DNA of 64,000 nucleotides, taken from Cliona cf. orientalis (Eukaryota; Porifera; Demospongiae; Clionaida; Clionaidae). The position numbers and the translations under genes were made by a program. Each line of letters opens with the position of its first letter. The first letter of the stretch is position 1. The stretch covers positions 3,332,225 to 3,396,224 of the forward strand of contig OZ005690.1 in NCBI GenBank assembly GCA_963930775.1, in the 5' to 3' direction. A model generated the notes under the pieces. That model saw only the letters and a program-made list of their open reading frames with translations. It was not told the DNA's origin and ran no database searches. Positions 49,493 to 61,984 of the stretch are shown here, in pieces.

Positions 49493-49883
49493 GTCTGATA
49501 CACCCATTGCCAAAGGCTATGAAGGGCCATACGATGTTGTGATGAGCATGTTGTGCATTGAAAATGGCTGTCTGACACGACAGGAATACAAAGCTGCTGT
49601 GAAGAGGATAGCCACACTGGTGAAAAGAGATGGGACTCTCTTGATCTACACAACAATTCGAAACCGAGAAGCGAATGATAATACTCCTGGATACTACTAC
49701 GTAGGTGAACAAAGGATCGTTCAAGTAGCCCTACCCCTGGAGTTTGTGCAGGCAACGTTGAATGAATGTGGGTTAAGTGTTGAAAAAACTAACAAGCTTC
49801 CTGAAAAGGAGAGTGATGGCCTTGCCAAGATTGAAATGACAGATCTGGAGTCCACTGCTTTTATAATTGCAACCAGGCTCTAG
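49493..49883 (+). pseudogene. Orphan last exon of NNMT/PNMT/TEMT-family methyltransferase, copy B
   Basis: Same fragment as 4716-5061 but without the one-base loss. It continues past ECGLSVEKTNKLPEKES to TDLESTAFIIATRL and stops at TAG 49881-49883, a normal family C-terminus. The SAM-binding N-terminal two thirds are not present upstream, where P1 lies on the other strand. It begins at a possible acceptor AG (49491-49492). Without upstream exons it cannot make an enzyme; a distant spliced 5' part cannot be excluded. Confidence 0.7.
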
Positions 49884-50084
49884 GTGTCCCAGTATTATGA
49901 AAATTTAGGATTGAATTGATATATTTAATATGGATTAAATTAGTCAAGTAAAACACTCCTGAGTATGATATAAACTATAGAAGTTGTTATCTATAGAGAC
50001 TACCTACAACTTTTAGCATTCACTATGTACAACTATTGTGCATAAATTTAATGGACTGTTTTGTTCAATAGCTTTATGCAGGTG

Positions 50085-52784
50085 TTAGTCTGATAGTATT
50101 GAATCACGATACTTTGTTTCAAAATCAGTGATATCATGACTTGATCGAAGTGAAATACTGGTCATTAGGGTTGGATCATCACCACTCTCCGTTTCGGCTT
50201 TCTTAACAAAGATGGATTTGACTTTTTGCGGTAAACTATTCCATATTACTATACCACAGAATTCTGTAAATGCACACCCAATGGATATGTTGAATAGTAG
50301 TGATGATTTGTTTCTGAAGAATGATATTCCTGTGAATAGCAAGATGAGGTTGATTAAGAATGAGCTTTCAATGATAGCAATCGATATCCTTCTGTACACC
50401 TGAGCAATCATTTTCAGTGGTCGATAGTGGTCAACTGCCCTTAACCATTGCATTGAGAACAGCAGTAGTGTATATGGTATCCATATAAATATCAGGAATA
50501 CAAGTGATGTGATAAGCAGGTAGATATGTGGATGGTGCCCATATTGAAGTCTGCCGTCTTCTGCCCAAACTTTTGTGTGTGTTACTCCGTTTTTGGAATA
50601 AGTAGTGATGGTCGCTAACCTCAAGGATGCAGTAATGATACTTAGTAATTTTGTGTAAGAGAGAAACAATATCGTGGCTAAAGTTGGTACCGAACGGCTT
50701 CCACAGATCTTGGATAGCTTTTCTGAAAATTTAATTCCCAAGAAGAATAGAGCAGCAACGTAGAAAGGAAAGGTTATCTGGAGCCATTTTGCCACAAAAG
50801 AATTGAATCCCCTATAAAAGCATGTTTCAATACCGAAATCTAAGTTCAGCCAGGCAATGAAAATATTGAATATCATCCATGGAGTATGTGAATATCCATA
50901 GACTCGAACAATATTTGCATAGAAGATAAGTCCATTGATTACTCCTTGTGTAACTGTCAAGTCTAAGATACAAGTTGCAAGTATCAGGAGAAACCCAGCA
51001 GCTATAAAGAAAATGAATAGTGCCAGGTGGTTATCATTTGTGCAGTAGAGACAGTGAGATGACCCAATGGCAAGACTGAAGTTTTCTTGACAACCTCCGC
51101 ATAGCCTACCAGAATGGTTGAAGGCACACTGGGAATCAGGGTTTTTAATTACATCTATCTGCTTGTGTCCACTTAAGCATCTCGATGATGGGCACTGTTT
51201 GCTGATCATAATGCCCCCTGTTTGATTAGTAATATCAACAATCTTCACCCATGCATTGGTTTCCCATGAAATGTACCCTGTTGCTTTTTGTGCTGAGCAC
51301 TCCATGTCACTATTAGACTGCTTGAAAGTTTCGTAGCAGTCACAGCGTTCCTCGCTGCTAACATAGTCCTCAAACAAAGCAAATCCCAGTGGGCATTCGT
51401 CTATATGAATTCTCATGAATATTTCTAAACTACGCATCTCGGTGTCAATTTCTTGTAGTTGATCATATCTATCTAGAATACATTGGAGATGCCGATTCTT
51501 ATTATCATCTGTCCCGTACAAGTTGAGAACATTTGACGTTTTTGATGTACGTAGTACAATAGTATGCTGGGTTGTAAACTTTGATTTATTGAATAGTGTC
51601 AATTTCAAAAGTGTACATTGCTTGTTTTGAAGCACTCGAAATTCATACTCAGAAGTAGCAAGATTCTCTCTATTTTCATCATACTCACTATCTAACAAAT
51701 GCACTGTGCCTATTGTTGCTCCAAAGTCCCCACCTACCAATACAACTGGCAAGGCAAGTGCTTCACCCAGAAAAGCTGTCTCGTTTAGCAGCAATATGTA
51801 TTCTTTTTTTGTGCATTGTGGATGCCCATTGTTGTCACACAAGCACACTCTTTTCGATTCAGCAGATACAAGACTAAGGGGTGGTGACAAGTTTTCATTG
51901 GTAGTAGTGAAAAAAAAGTAATTGCGCCAGACTTGTGAACTGACGTTATAATGTGACTTGGTGGTGGAAATGTTGCAGTTACTCATCAATGATGCTCCGT
52001 ATATGTTATCCCCACCCATTTCAGCTCTGTTGTTATCAAACACTAGCTTGCTTGTTGCATTCAGCTCCAGATGCACTCACAAATTCTCATTCTGTACAAA
52101 AATTGCTCCTCCAAACTCTGCAGCCGTGTTGTCTTGAAATGTTGTTATAGTATCTCCTTTGAAAATAATCTTGGAATTCTCCATGGATAGTGCACCTCCT
52201 TTGTTTCCAGTATTGTTACGGAACGAGTTGATTCCAATAAAGGTTACGGTACTTGAGATTAGTTCTAGAGCTACACGCTCGTAGTATATATAGTTATAAT
52301 AATCTATGAAATGACTGGTTTGAATTTCAGTGTTTGTATTTTCAAGATTTACCATGGACTGCATAAATGTACAGTTAATGATGGACACCTTGGATACCTT
52401 TCCAGTTGAATACACTGACAGGTCAACTTCATTAATGATTAGACCACTAATCGTAACAGTTTCAATGTTAAAGAAAAACATTTCAACTCGATTAAAGATA
52501 ATTTTTTCTTGTGTACCCTGAATTAGTAAAGCCTTTTTATCAAAAATTTTTAAGCCTTCTTCGATACTTGAATAATACGAACCTGGAAGAAAAATCACTT
52601 GTATTTCGTTTGCATCAAAATAAGTCTCTGAATTATCTCGGTATTCATCTAGTGTTTCACATGGTCCATTTGTTGGGCAATCATCACTTGGCATGTCTGT
52701 AGGTCTCACATACAGAGTCTTCATAGAAAAGCTGACAGCCAAAAGTCCCATGAGCAGTAGTATAGTCGGTTCTTTCATTGTCAA
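50085..52784 (-). pseudogene. P2 copy B: interrupted by a deletion-made stop and a 195-bp deletion
   Basis: Near-identical to the intact P2 at 5307-8210. Relative to it, nine bases are missing near 52077 (tgataaaag in copy A, plus strand). The loss is in phase but builds a TGA codon at 52077-52079 after residue 235 (NENL then stop). A second loss of 195 bp near 50405 removes 65 codons, including one membrane helix and YWFGTLLFVRG. The open pieces are 52077-52784 and 50085-52076. The first piece alone would be a secreted beta-helix fragment. Confidence 0.9.
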
Positions 52785-54023
52785 TATGGTGAATTTAAAG
52801 CAGAGATCAGGATTATGGAGTGCTGCTTGACTTGCATGCAGTTTTTATAGAAAGGTTTTTTGTGACTACATTGTCGTAACATGTGTGCGCAGCTGTTAGT
52901 GCAGTCCAAAATTCGGGAAACTTTCAGTTCGATGTTTTTTATGTGCACGTTTCAGTATGGTAATCTAATGGTGTCAAAATTTTGTGCATAATATAGCCAA
53001 TTAGCACTCAGTGTTGTGCAACTATCATTGTTTCAGTTTTGAGTACTATATTTATGCTAATAAAATGCATGATCTAATTAGCGCCAGAAAATTCGCGTTC
53101 TAGGATTTTTTTATTGTGTATCTCAATGGAGCGCGTGACGACCTTTATCAGAAAATTGCATAAAATTTAAAATTGTAATTATTTTTTTAGCTTGCGTTCT
53201 ACTAGCATAAACACGGTAACTATCAGTGGGATTTTCAATTAAACTGAAAATGCTTATGCTAAAATAATATAGCCCATGTTTTCTTAGTTGGGCACAAGGA
53301 GAGCCTTCTACCTTCCTCGAAACTGATTGTTTCCTCCTGAGGTAGGCCTTGATGAGTGATAGCTATAATTTCAACTCATGCAACAACAGAAGTAGCCTAG
53401 CTGAAGGAAGCTAATACTAAATGATAATTCTCGGTTTTAACGTACACAATGTCCACAATTAAAGCAAGTTATTTTCCCTCCGACAAAGTGAGAAGATTGT
53501 GAGCTCCAGCTGTTTGTCAATGATTGCTTTCCTTGTTTTCATCATAATGGTGACAGGTGTGATTGTGTTGTTCTTTCGACTCAGCATATTATGTCACACA
53601 GCCTACATTGCATAAAGGCATAATTTCATAATATCAACTGGACTAGTCACCATACTACGTGCAGAGTTTGGCCCCTCAAATGCAAGTGACACTATAATAA
53701 TATTATCATCATAGCTAAAGTTATCGAAGTATAGGAAAATTAATGTGAATAAAATATTTAGTGTTTCTTCTAACACTTGATCAAACAGTTTATACAGCAA
53801 ACTTCACTTTCACTACTCAGTCTGGAGTAGTGCATTCTAAGCTACACTCATTTTCTATAGGAATATTTATAGCATCAAAATCTTAACGAGTAACACTATT
53901 GAGAAATCTTTTCCCTTTTCCTGGATCACTTATACCAGGCTTTCAAATCACAAACATTACTTAGTAATAATATGCAAATTGAAAATTATACCCAGATCTA
54001 TCCATAATATACATACATTACAG
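52785..54023. other. Intergenic, P2-B to CKAP5-B
   Basis: Counterpart of 8211-9447, almost identical. No gene or missing CKAP5 exon seen. The GTGACGACCTTTA motif lies near 53137. Confidence 0.6.
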
Positions 54024-56140
54024 CTCCTTGGTTGGCTTGAAGAGAAGCTACCAGCGTCAGGCAAGCTTCCCTCTCCTGAGGTGACTGGTATCATTGCTCC
54101 GCTCTACTCTGCTCTGGAGGACTGCAGTGGAGATGTCAGGAAGAAGGCCCAGGTGGTACTGCCGCTATTCATGGCTCACGTCAGCTATGACACCACGCTC
54201 AAACAAACTGGAAAGCTCAAGGTATGTGTATGTGTATGTGTGCAGCTATGGTTCCTGATTTGTTCAATTATGGTGATGCAATTAGTATTATAATCAATTA
54301 TTTGTTGCTTGCAAATAGTACAATTACATGAAAATTCAGTGGGTTATCTTCCACTACCAATCCTAAACCTAAGGGGTAAACCATGTATAAGACTCAAACC
54401 ACACTGTCTCACAGCGGTGTTCCACATGTGTATGCATGTACATGCACATATGTATGTACATATAATATTATACTTTATGGCTTTCCGTATGTCTAGCTTC
54501 ACTAATTAGTTTAATAAGATAGTTATGTATCTTATGAAGAGAGTAAATAATTACTAAAATATCGGTTGCTTGTAATCATTCCCTTCACTATTCTCGCCCC
54601 TACTAGCCTGCCTCCAAACAAGTTGTCGTTGCCCTACTTGAGAAGCACAAGGCCTCTGCTGCCCCTCCCAAAGCTAGCAAGGCTAAACAGCAACAGCAGC
54701 CGCCTCCTGCAGCTCAACAGCCACAGCAAGTAGCCGCTGCAGAGACTGGTGCCCCCGCAGCGACGTCAAAACCGGCCGCTGAAAAGAAGGCTGCCAAACC
54801 CAACGCAGAGAAGGCGGGAGCAAAGGCCGAGAAAGAGAAGAAGACCACGGGCTCAACTTCAAAAGGGAAAGGTCAGTGGTATAATATGCGTACCTGCTTT
54901 TCTTGAAGAGTTTTACTTGGTGTATGACTTGATGGACTTTTGTTCTAACCGTGACATTCCCCTGTTATACATGTAGCATACTCAATGCTTTCGACAGTCT
55001 ATATGATTGTCATCAACTGTTTAGAACTGTTATTTGCTTTTAATTTCTTCAGGTGGTAAAGACAAGAATTAAGGGTGGTAGTGCAGAGGCCAGTGGTGCT
55101 CCTCTGGTGTTCGTACCCAATGGGAAGGAGTCTCGAATGAAGGACGAGGAAAAAATGAAGACATTGAAATGGAACTTTGCCAGTCCAAGAGCTGAGTTTA
55201 TTGAGCAGTTGAAGGAGCAGATGCAACCTTGTGCCAGCACTGCTCTGTTCACCCAGCTGTTTCATGATGTCTTCAAACAGCACATAGCAGCACTGGGGAT
55301 ACTAACCAAGGTCAGCTGTTGATAGAGTATGATTTAAGATAGCTCTCTCTTTTGAGCAGGCCGTGGTTACTTATTCATTTATATGTTACTAGCTACCCAC
55401 AGAATGCTTAACTGTACATGAATGCTTACCCATACCGAATTGTAGCAGAATAGTATTGTACAAGGCTAGACCCAGCCAGTTAATATTAGGCTCTTGGTTT
55501 CATAATATTCCTAACTTGTATTGTGAATTGTCAGTATACTTTTTATTAACTTGTTTTGATAGGGTGTATCTGGAGATGCTCCCCTCAAGGAGGCTGCTAT
55601 TGGTTGTATGGACCTGTTGCTTCGATGGGTCACTCTGCGCTTCTTTGAGACTAACACCACTGTCAACCTCAAGTGCCTGGAGTTCCTTCAAGCCGCCTTC
55701 AAGATGCTGACTCGGGATGGGAACTACAGAATGACCGACTATGAGGCTAATGCTTTCTTACCTTATCTTGTTACAAAGGTACTTCTGTATGTGGTTTGTG
55801 CATATGTCTTGCTTTTTTTGTGAGCCTATGTAAGAAAGTTTCAAACCAGCTTGAAGTTCATTCACCTGATGTATATAGCTACAACTTTAGGAAGGCTCAT
55901 CTTTTACAATTAAAAATGTTGCTCAAGATACCTTGTATGCATGATATGTACATTGATTTTGTGATATATAGGTTGGTGATGCTAAAGAACCAGTGCGCAA
56001 GGGAGTGCGTGCCTTGTTCAGGGAGCTTTGTAGCTTCTATCCTCCTGGGAAGCTCTTCACCTTCGTTCTCGATGGTCTGAAATCAAAGAATGCCAGGCAG
56101 AGAACAGGTGAGCAATATTTCCCCACCTCTCTCTATCCAC

Positions 56141-56141
<1 letters not shown>

Positions 56142-56174
<33 letters not shown>
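56142..56174. repeat. Poly-C tract (33 nt) in CKAP5-B intron 5
   Basis: Thirty-three C, twice the length of the copy A tract. Confidence 0.95.
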
Positions 56175-56176
<2 letters not shown>

Positions 56177-56527
56177 ATTGCTTTATCACTATCGTGAACT
56201 TGCTCTTCTTATTGTGTGTGTATCTGCAGAGTGTCTTGAAGAACTTGGTATTCTGGTCAGAGACAATGGTATGGTGATTTGTGGCCCTCAGCCTCAGAAG
56301 ACAGTGCCCCTAATAGCCTCTCAGATCAGTGATCGTGACAACGCTGTACGATCAGCTGCTCTCAATACCATGGTCGTTGTCTATGGTAATGTGGGAGATG
56401 CTGTCTTCAAATTTACTTCAAAAGTTAGTAAGACATGCATGTACATAATATTATTATTATGACGCACATGTGTGCACATTATAAAACTTTAGCTGTGACA
56501 CTGATGATAAAAGTTTATTTGGGAGGT

Positions 56528-56553
56528 GGGGGGGGGGGGGGGGGGGGGGGGGG
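56528..56553. repeat. Poly-G tract (26 nt) in CKAP5-B intron 6
   Basis: Twenty-six G. With the poly-C tract it brackets exon 6 (56230-56423). Confidence 0.95.
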
Positions 56554-58439
56554 AGTACAGATCGGCCTATGTGTGCTGTCATAACACTATAGATGCAACT
56601 TGAGTTATTTTTTATGAGGTGCCAGTTAGTTTACACTTCACTGTACAGCTCTCTGCCAAAGATGTGAGCTTGTTTGAGGAGAGGATCCGTCGTTCTGGTA
56701 CGAAGCCCCCCTCAGCGTCAGGGGGTGAGCCCCCCAAGGCAGTCACGCCAGTGGAACCCTCCATCTCTCCTGTACCTACTGAGACTACTGCTAAACCATC
56801 AGGCAAGCAGACTGCCAAGTCAGGTCAAAAAGCAGCAGCTAAGTGAGTAGCTATACTCTGGCACTAACAGCTGTACATTTCTGTTAAGAACCATAATATT
56901 ATGATCAGTTATTTTGCTAATCAGGCTAATTTAATATCAGTTTAGGAAACACTCTTAATTAACAGCCATCCCAGGGTGTTTGATATCAAAATAATTAAAT
57001 TACTACTATAAGATTATGTTTCCTTGGACATGCATATATTACATGTCCTGTGCTAAATAAAATAAAAATTCTGCACAGTTACCATGATTATAGTTGAGCC
57101 TGCCCACTTTCTTTTTGTCGCTGTCCAGGCAAGCCCCTCCCCCTTCTACCACTGAATCTAAAGGTTCCGGAACATCATCCCCTGTCCCTACTGCTGAGCA
57201 GGCTGAAGCTCCACCCCCTAAGCCAGCACCAGTGACTGGCCCTTTCTCTATCGATCTCTCAAAATATCAGCTACCTCCTCAGCCGCGGCTGAAAGCACCC
57301 ATTAGTGTGCCACGCCTCTCTGAGGTGATTGGGCCAGATGTGCCAATGCCTGTACTCCAGTCAAGGTAAGCTTGTAAAAGATAACCATTTTATTGCTGCA
57401 TGTAGTTCATAAACGTATTTCTGGAAGAGTAGCGTCTGTGCTTACTTGACAGGGTTTCCAAAGGAGAAATGTCCCGATTCCTTGCCTGCATCATGAGTTC
57501 AATAATTAGTTTAAATTGGGCCTACGGTCGGAGAGATTCTAATATTTTTGGGGACATACTCTAAAAGTAATAATGTTTTATTATGTGTCAACTTCATCCC
57601 CCTCCTCCCCTCCCATACCCCTCAATGAAAAGTCTTATATGAACCCCTAGCTGTTATCATCGATGGTATGTCACAAACTTTTAATATTTAAATTCAACCA
57701 CAAATACACACCCACCATCAGGAAGGTGAAGGCTCCTCCCTCTATAGGGGTTAATCCCGCCCAGCTGGCCAGTACATCAGCTGCAGTCAGCTACATTATC
57801 TCTCAGATCAACAGCAATGATGCGGACACATGCTGCAAGGCCATTACCCAGGTATGAAGTTCAATCGATCAGTATAAGGGCACCTCTCTCTATTGTACAA
57901 AGCATATGTAATTTGGAAAGCATGCATAGTAGAGATAACATAATTGTATAGAATCAATGCTTATATGCAACTAGTTTGTCTCTAAAATTTAGCAAAGCTA
58001 GCATAATTCGCTACAACAGCACAAATCTCAGTTTCACCTTCATTACTCTGTCATCCAATTAACTCTTTATATACTGATACTTAATATTATTGTTACTGTA
58101 GATTGAAGCAGTAATAGTGAATCCTTGCCAGCGAGAAGCCATGGACACTCATGTTGACCAGCTGCTCAGGGCTGTCCTCATGCAAATGAGAATGAATTTC
58201 TCCACCCCACTCACCGACGCCAGCACTCCGGAAACACTCAAGAACGTATGACAGCTACAATAATAACATAGTTACATGAATGGAAGTATCACAAATCGCC
58301 ATGCAGATAAAAAGCAGTGGTTAATATTAAATTCATCCCTAGGCTCCCTGATGTTTTCAACGTATTCAGGCACTATTCCTATAGCACTTGACCATTATCT
58401 GTTTTCAGCATAAACATTACAAAATTGGGCTTGAGAACT

Positions 58440-58522
58440 GGCCTCATCCCCAAGCCACTCCCACATTTTCAATGTTACACGCATGTAATATTGAAAGTGT
58501 GAGAGTGGCCTGGGGACAAGGC
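58440..58522. repeat. Short foldback in CKAP5-B intron 10
   Basis: Copy B counterpart of 14852-14934. Confidence 0.7.
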
Positions 58523-58863
58523 TACAAGTACATGTATATAATATCACTGTGGTACTCAGTATAGGTTGACTGCTATATAATAAACACAGACATGAATGAA
58601 TGTGAGTTACGTTTGAACTATCATGCTCATTTTTTCCTATTGTAAACACATAGGTGATGCGTATTGGCAAGAGGCTCACTTCATGCCTGGTGGTGCTCTT
58701 CAGTGAGACTAGCCTGGCAGAGAAGGCCACTCAGGATAGTCTGGTTGAAGTGGATCACTTCTACAAGTACTATTAAAGTCGGTTAGCGCAGATGGAACAC
58801 CTTCAAAGCTCACAGAGATGACAATGAAGGTTTGTGCACACACATGAGACTTTATTTGTAAAT

Positions 58864-58866
<3 letters not shown>

Positions 58867-58909
<43 letters not shown>
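58867..58909. repeat. (CT)n microsatellite in CKAP5-B
   Basis: About 43 bp, compared with about 160 bp at the same place in copy A. It lies before the acceptor at 58917-58918. Confidence 0.95.
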
Positions 58910-58911
<2 letters not shown>

Positions 58912-60196
58912 TCTTTAGTGCCTCTGGAAGATCACTCGTCAGATTCCCAAGCTCCTCCCCTCTATTAACATGGACCAATTACTAAAAGAGATTGATACAT
59001 TCTTCCAAGGCTATGCTGAGTTAGTGCCCAGCCCATCTGCCCAAGATCTGCCTTACAGAACTGTTAAGACTATCTTATATCATGTCACTAACACGATGGG
59101 AGCTGAGGTATAATGTTCTATGTAGTAAAAGTGTGCATGGCACAAACATGGGGATAGGATCGATTTCTATTCTTACATATGTGCCTTAATGTTGGACCAG
59201 GAGCAGTCTGAACACATCGGGTTTTAGGTACTATGGGATTTATGATGTTTTCCCCAAATTTCTCAGGTTCTTGAGCATATGACACTGATTAAGGACTCAA
59301 AGAAGTCCACAGTAGCACAGTACGTCCGAAAGACACTAGCTAAGAAAAGGCTGAGTGTGGAGAAGGCAGCCTCCTCTGCTGGTGGTGATGAGTCAGCAAA
59401 AAGTAGAGGAGGTACAGCAGACCAAAAGAAGGAAGAATCTGAGAAATTTGTCTCACTTTTGTCAAAAGTATGCTTGAATCTGTATTATACACGTATACTA
59501 CATACATGTACAATGGACATCATAGCTTGTGTAATCTCGCAAGACTTTTTTGATAATAAGCTATCCACGCTGTGTATCTCTCTATCTTTCTGTCTCTCTC
59601 ACTCTTCACTTATTCATACAAATGCACACACATGTGCACATAATATACAGGCTTCTACCACCTTTCCACCTGGTTCCAATACTATTCTTGCTGAAATCTT
59701 CAAGAAGATAGGGCAACCTGCAGAATCCAAACAGGTACAATTTCCACTCTCTTTTTATTCACTATGGGCATTAAGCTTGTCTCCCTCCTCAATATCTATC
59801 ATATATAGTACATGTAGTACATAAAATCAATCGAAAAAACTGTCTAATTTCTTATTCTTAGCATAAATCTGCACGTACATATACTTTGTTCATGCAGGGA
59901 CTCCGAGAACTCTACGAGTTCAAGCAGGCCCACCCCAAGGCTGATTTCACAGTATTCATGATGGGAATAAGCAAATTTTATCAGAATTACATTGAGCGAG
60001 GTCTGAAATGGGCAGAGGCAGAGGCATCATCTTCAACACAAGGAGAAAATGAAGGTACTAACAGTGATTTTTAATTGGACTGTTGGAATGTGCATGAGTT
60101 ACTGAAGGTAATTCCTATATCTAGGCTACCAATGGCTTAATTTATGCATGTACGTATGTAATATAATATCATAGAGTTGGTAGACTCTATAAGTAG

Positions 60197-60421
60197 GGAT
60201 GGCCCGGATATGCCATATATGTAATACATTACAAATACCCAAATATCTCAAAATAAGTAGTTTTGTGGAATTTCTAAGTGTGAAAATCAGAGTCTCCAGC
60301 AAATTATCTATCTAACAAGACCAAGATAATTAATCAATTGTACATGCCAGAACCAGATGTTCAAAAAAATGGCCATTTCTCATTCTTTCTTTCTTCTTTC
60401 TCATATCCTGCCATCCCTACT
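60197..60421. mobile_element. MITE-like insertion in CKAP5-B intron, absent from copy A
   Basis: Ends AGTAGGGATGGCCCGGATATG and CATATCCTGCCATCCCTACT are imperfect inverted complements. The surrounding stretch (about 60157-60465) has no counterpart in copy A (near 16885). Interior AT-rich, no ORF. Confidence 0.7.
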
Positions 60422-61389
60422 TCATTCTTCATTTTATTCAATTGTTTTTATACTTGTGTATATACTCTGACTTAGTCTATGTCTTACCATTAGAGATATA
60501 GACCAATGCATTAAACTTATCCGTGTACATTTATCTGTACTAGTGTCGCTGGTATCAGATGAATTGCAAGAACTTCGTCGGATGCGAGATGCTACTAAGC
60601 TCCATGTTGCCCAAGCCTTGAACATCAAACCAGGAGTAAGAAAATATCCTTCAGTGCATCCGATTATTGGTCACTATCATGCTTTATGGAACTTTTTGTA
60701 TGTACACGTGTATAGGAAAAAATACCCAAACCGTCTGCAAGTGGTGCGAAGAGTTCGGTGCTCAAGAGTGTGGGTGAATATGCTTCCAGCATTGACATAC
60801 CAGCTTCTGATGAAAATCAGGTATGTATATAACTGCATATGCTCCCCACACAAATTGCTGCATTCTTATCTACAGTGCATGATATGTGTATTATGTATAT
60901 AGTTCGGTGTTCTCCCCAGGCCCTTTCAGCATAGCGCCCCTCCCCCCAATGCCTTCAATAGCTATATTTCTTTGATGTGGTAACAAAAATTGATTAATGT
61001 GGTCACAAACTCCACCCAAACCACACCTATATAGTAGCCTAGGCCTTAAGTTAACCTTTCCTGGGGAGAACCCTATAGAGTTTATTCAAGCCCCTTGGTA
61101 CCTTGGGTCTTCAATTGAGGTGGCAGACCCACCTTGCAGTGGTATTTTTGGTACATATGTGTACTTTAAATTTTTGGATTTATATGCTAATAACTTTTTT
61201 TCTTATCCTAAATAGTGTATGCGATCGAGTGTGGTGAGTGGTCTGGTTCGTCCCAGCACTGGTGGTGTGTTGGGTACCAGCAGCTCTGGTTCTAGAGGAG
61301 GAGGGAGTGCCAGTGGAGGAGGGGGAGGGAGCTCCGTTGATCTCAAGGAGCTAAGACGAAGGCTCGACATGCTAAAAAGGTCAAATTAA

Positions 61390-61984
61390 CCATAAAAACT
61401 CCAAAAATATCTCAAATTTAATGTACCACAATTTAATTGTAATGGTGCATGTTGGATTATATATAGTATGGTTGTCATTGTTGATTTGTCACTATTTGAT
61501 GAGAATTATTGTTGTATCATGATCAGTCATGTTCCATAGAGACTATCTCAAAAAAATAGTGTCGAATGTACATGTATTTAGCCTTACAAAAAATATCAAG
61601 TTCTAAACGAAAACACTGGGTGTTATTTTCAATTCTTAAATACCAGTTATGTATACGCTAACAACTTCACAGACTGTGTAATAAGAAACTTTACTATTGT
61701 CTAGTCTAAGATTGATAACCTAACATGTACGTGACAGAACTTAAAAGTTATGTATGTCGTTGATTGCTTTGACTAGTTGAAAAAGTAAACTGTTATATCC
61801 GCAATGTCTCTATTGGGTTTATATAAAGTTTTAGTTATTTTCAATTCAAAAAAATATGCATAATACATTCATGGAGTACACAAAAGCTGTGCATAATCCG
61901 CAGGCAGTTTTATCGCACATTAAAGCACCTTAAGCTTGCATGCGGTCGCAATAATCTCAGCCAGTGCATCTCATGGAAACTATC
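61390..61984. other. Intergenic, CKAP5-B to P3-B
   Basis: Counterpart of 17826-18422 with small indels. No supported gene. Confidence 0.5.

Larger units (their letters stand above)
54024..61389 (+). pseudogene. CKAP5: CKAP5/XMAP215 homologue, 3' part, copy B (deletion in exon 11/12)
   Basis: Exons: 54024-54221, 54607-54871, 55053-55310, 55563-55778, 55972-56107, 56230-56423, 56649-56842, 57129-57365, 57722-57851, 58102-58245, 58654-58829 (fused 11/12), 58919-59107, 59267-59467, 59651-59734, 59898-60054, 60544-60635, 60716-60820, 61216-61389. The stops and poly-C loss of copy A are absent, and the donor lost in A is intact here (GT at 58830). However, about 191 bp have gone at 58753/58754, joining the middle of exon 11 to exon 12. 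This loses about 43 codons and shifts the frame, so a stop follows soon (VEVDHFYKYY then TAA). As in copy A, exon 2 and exon 3 do not join in phase at the obvious splice sites, and TOG1-3 are missing. Confidence 0.85.

Noticed and set aside
56142..56277. Proline-rich protein through the poly-C tract
   Set aside because: The tract is intronic; the CKAP5 exon ends at 56107 and the next begins at 56230.
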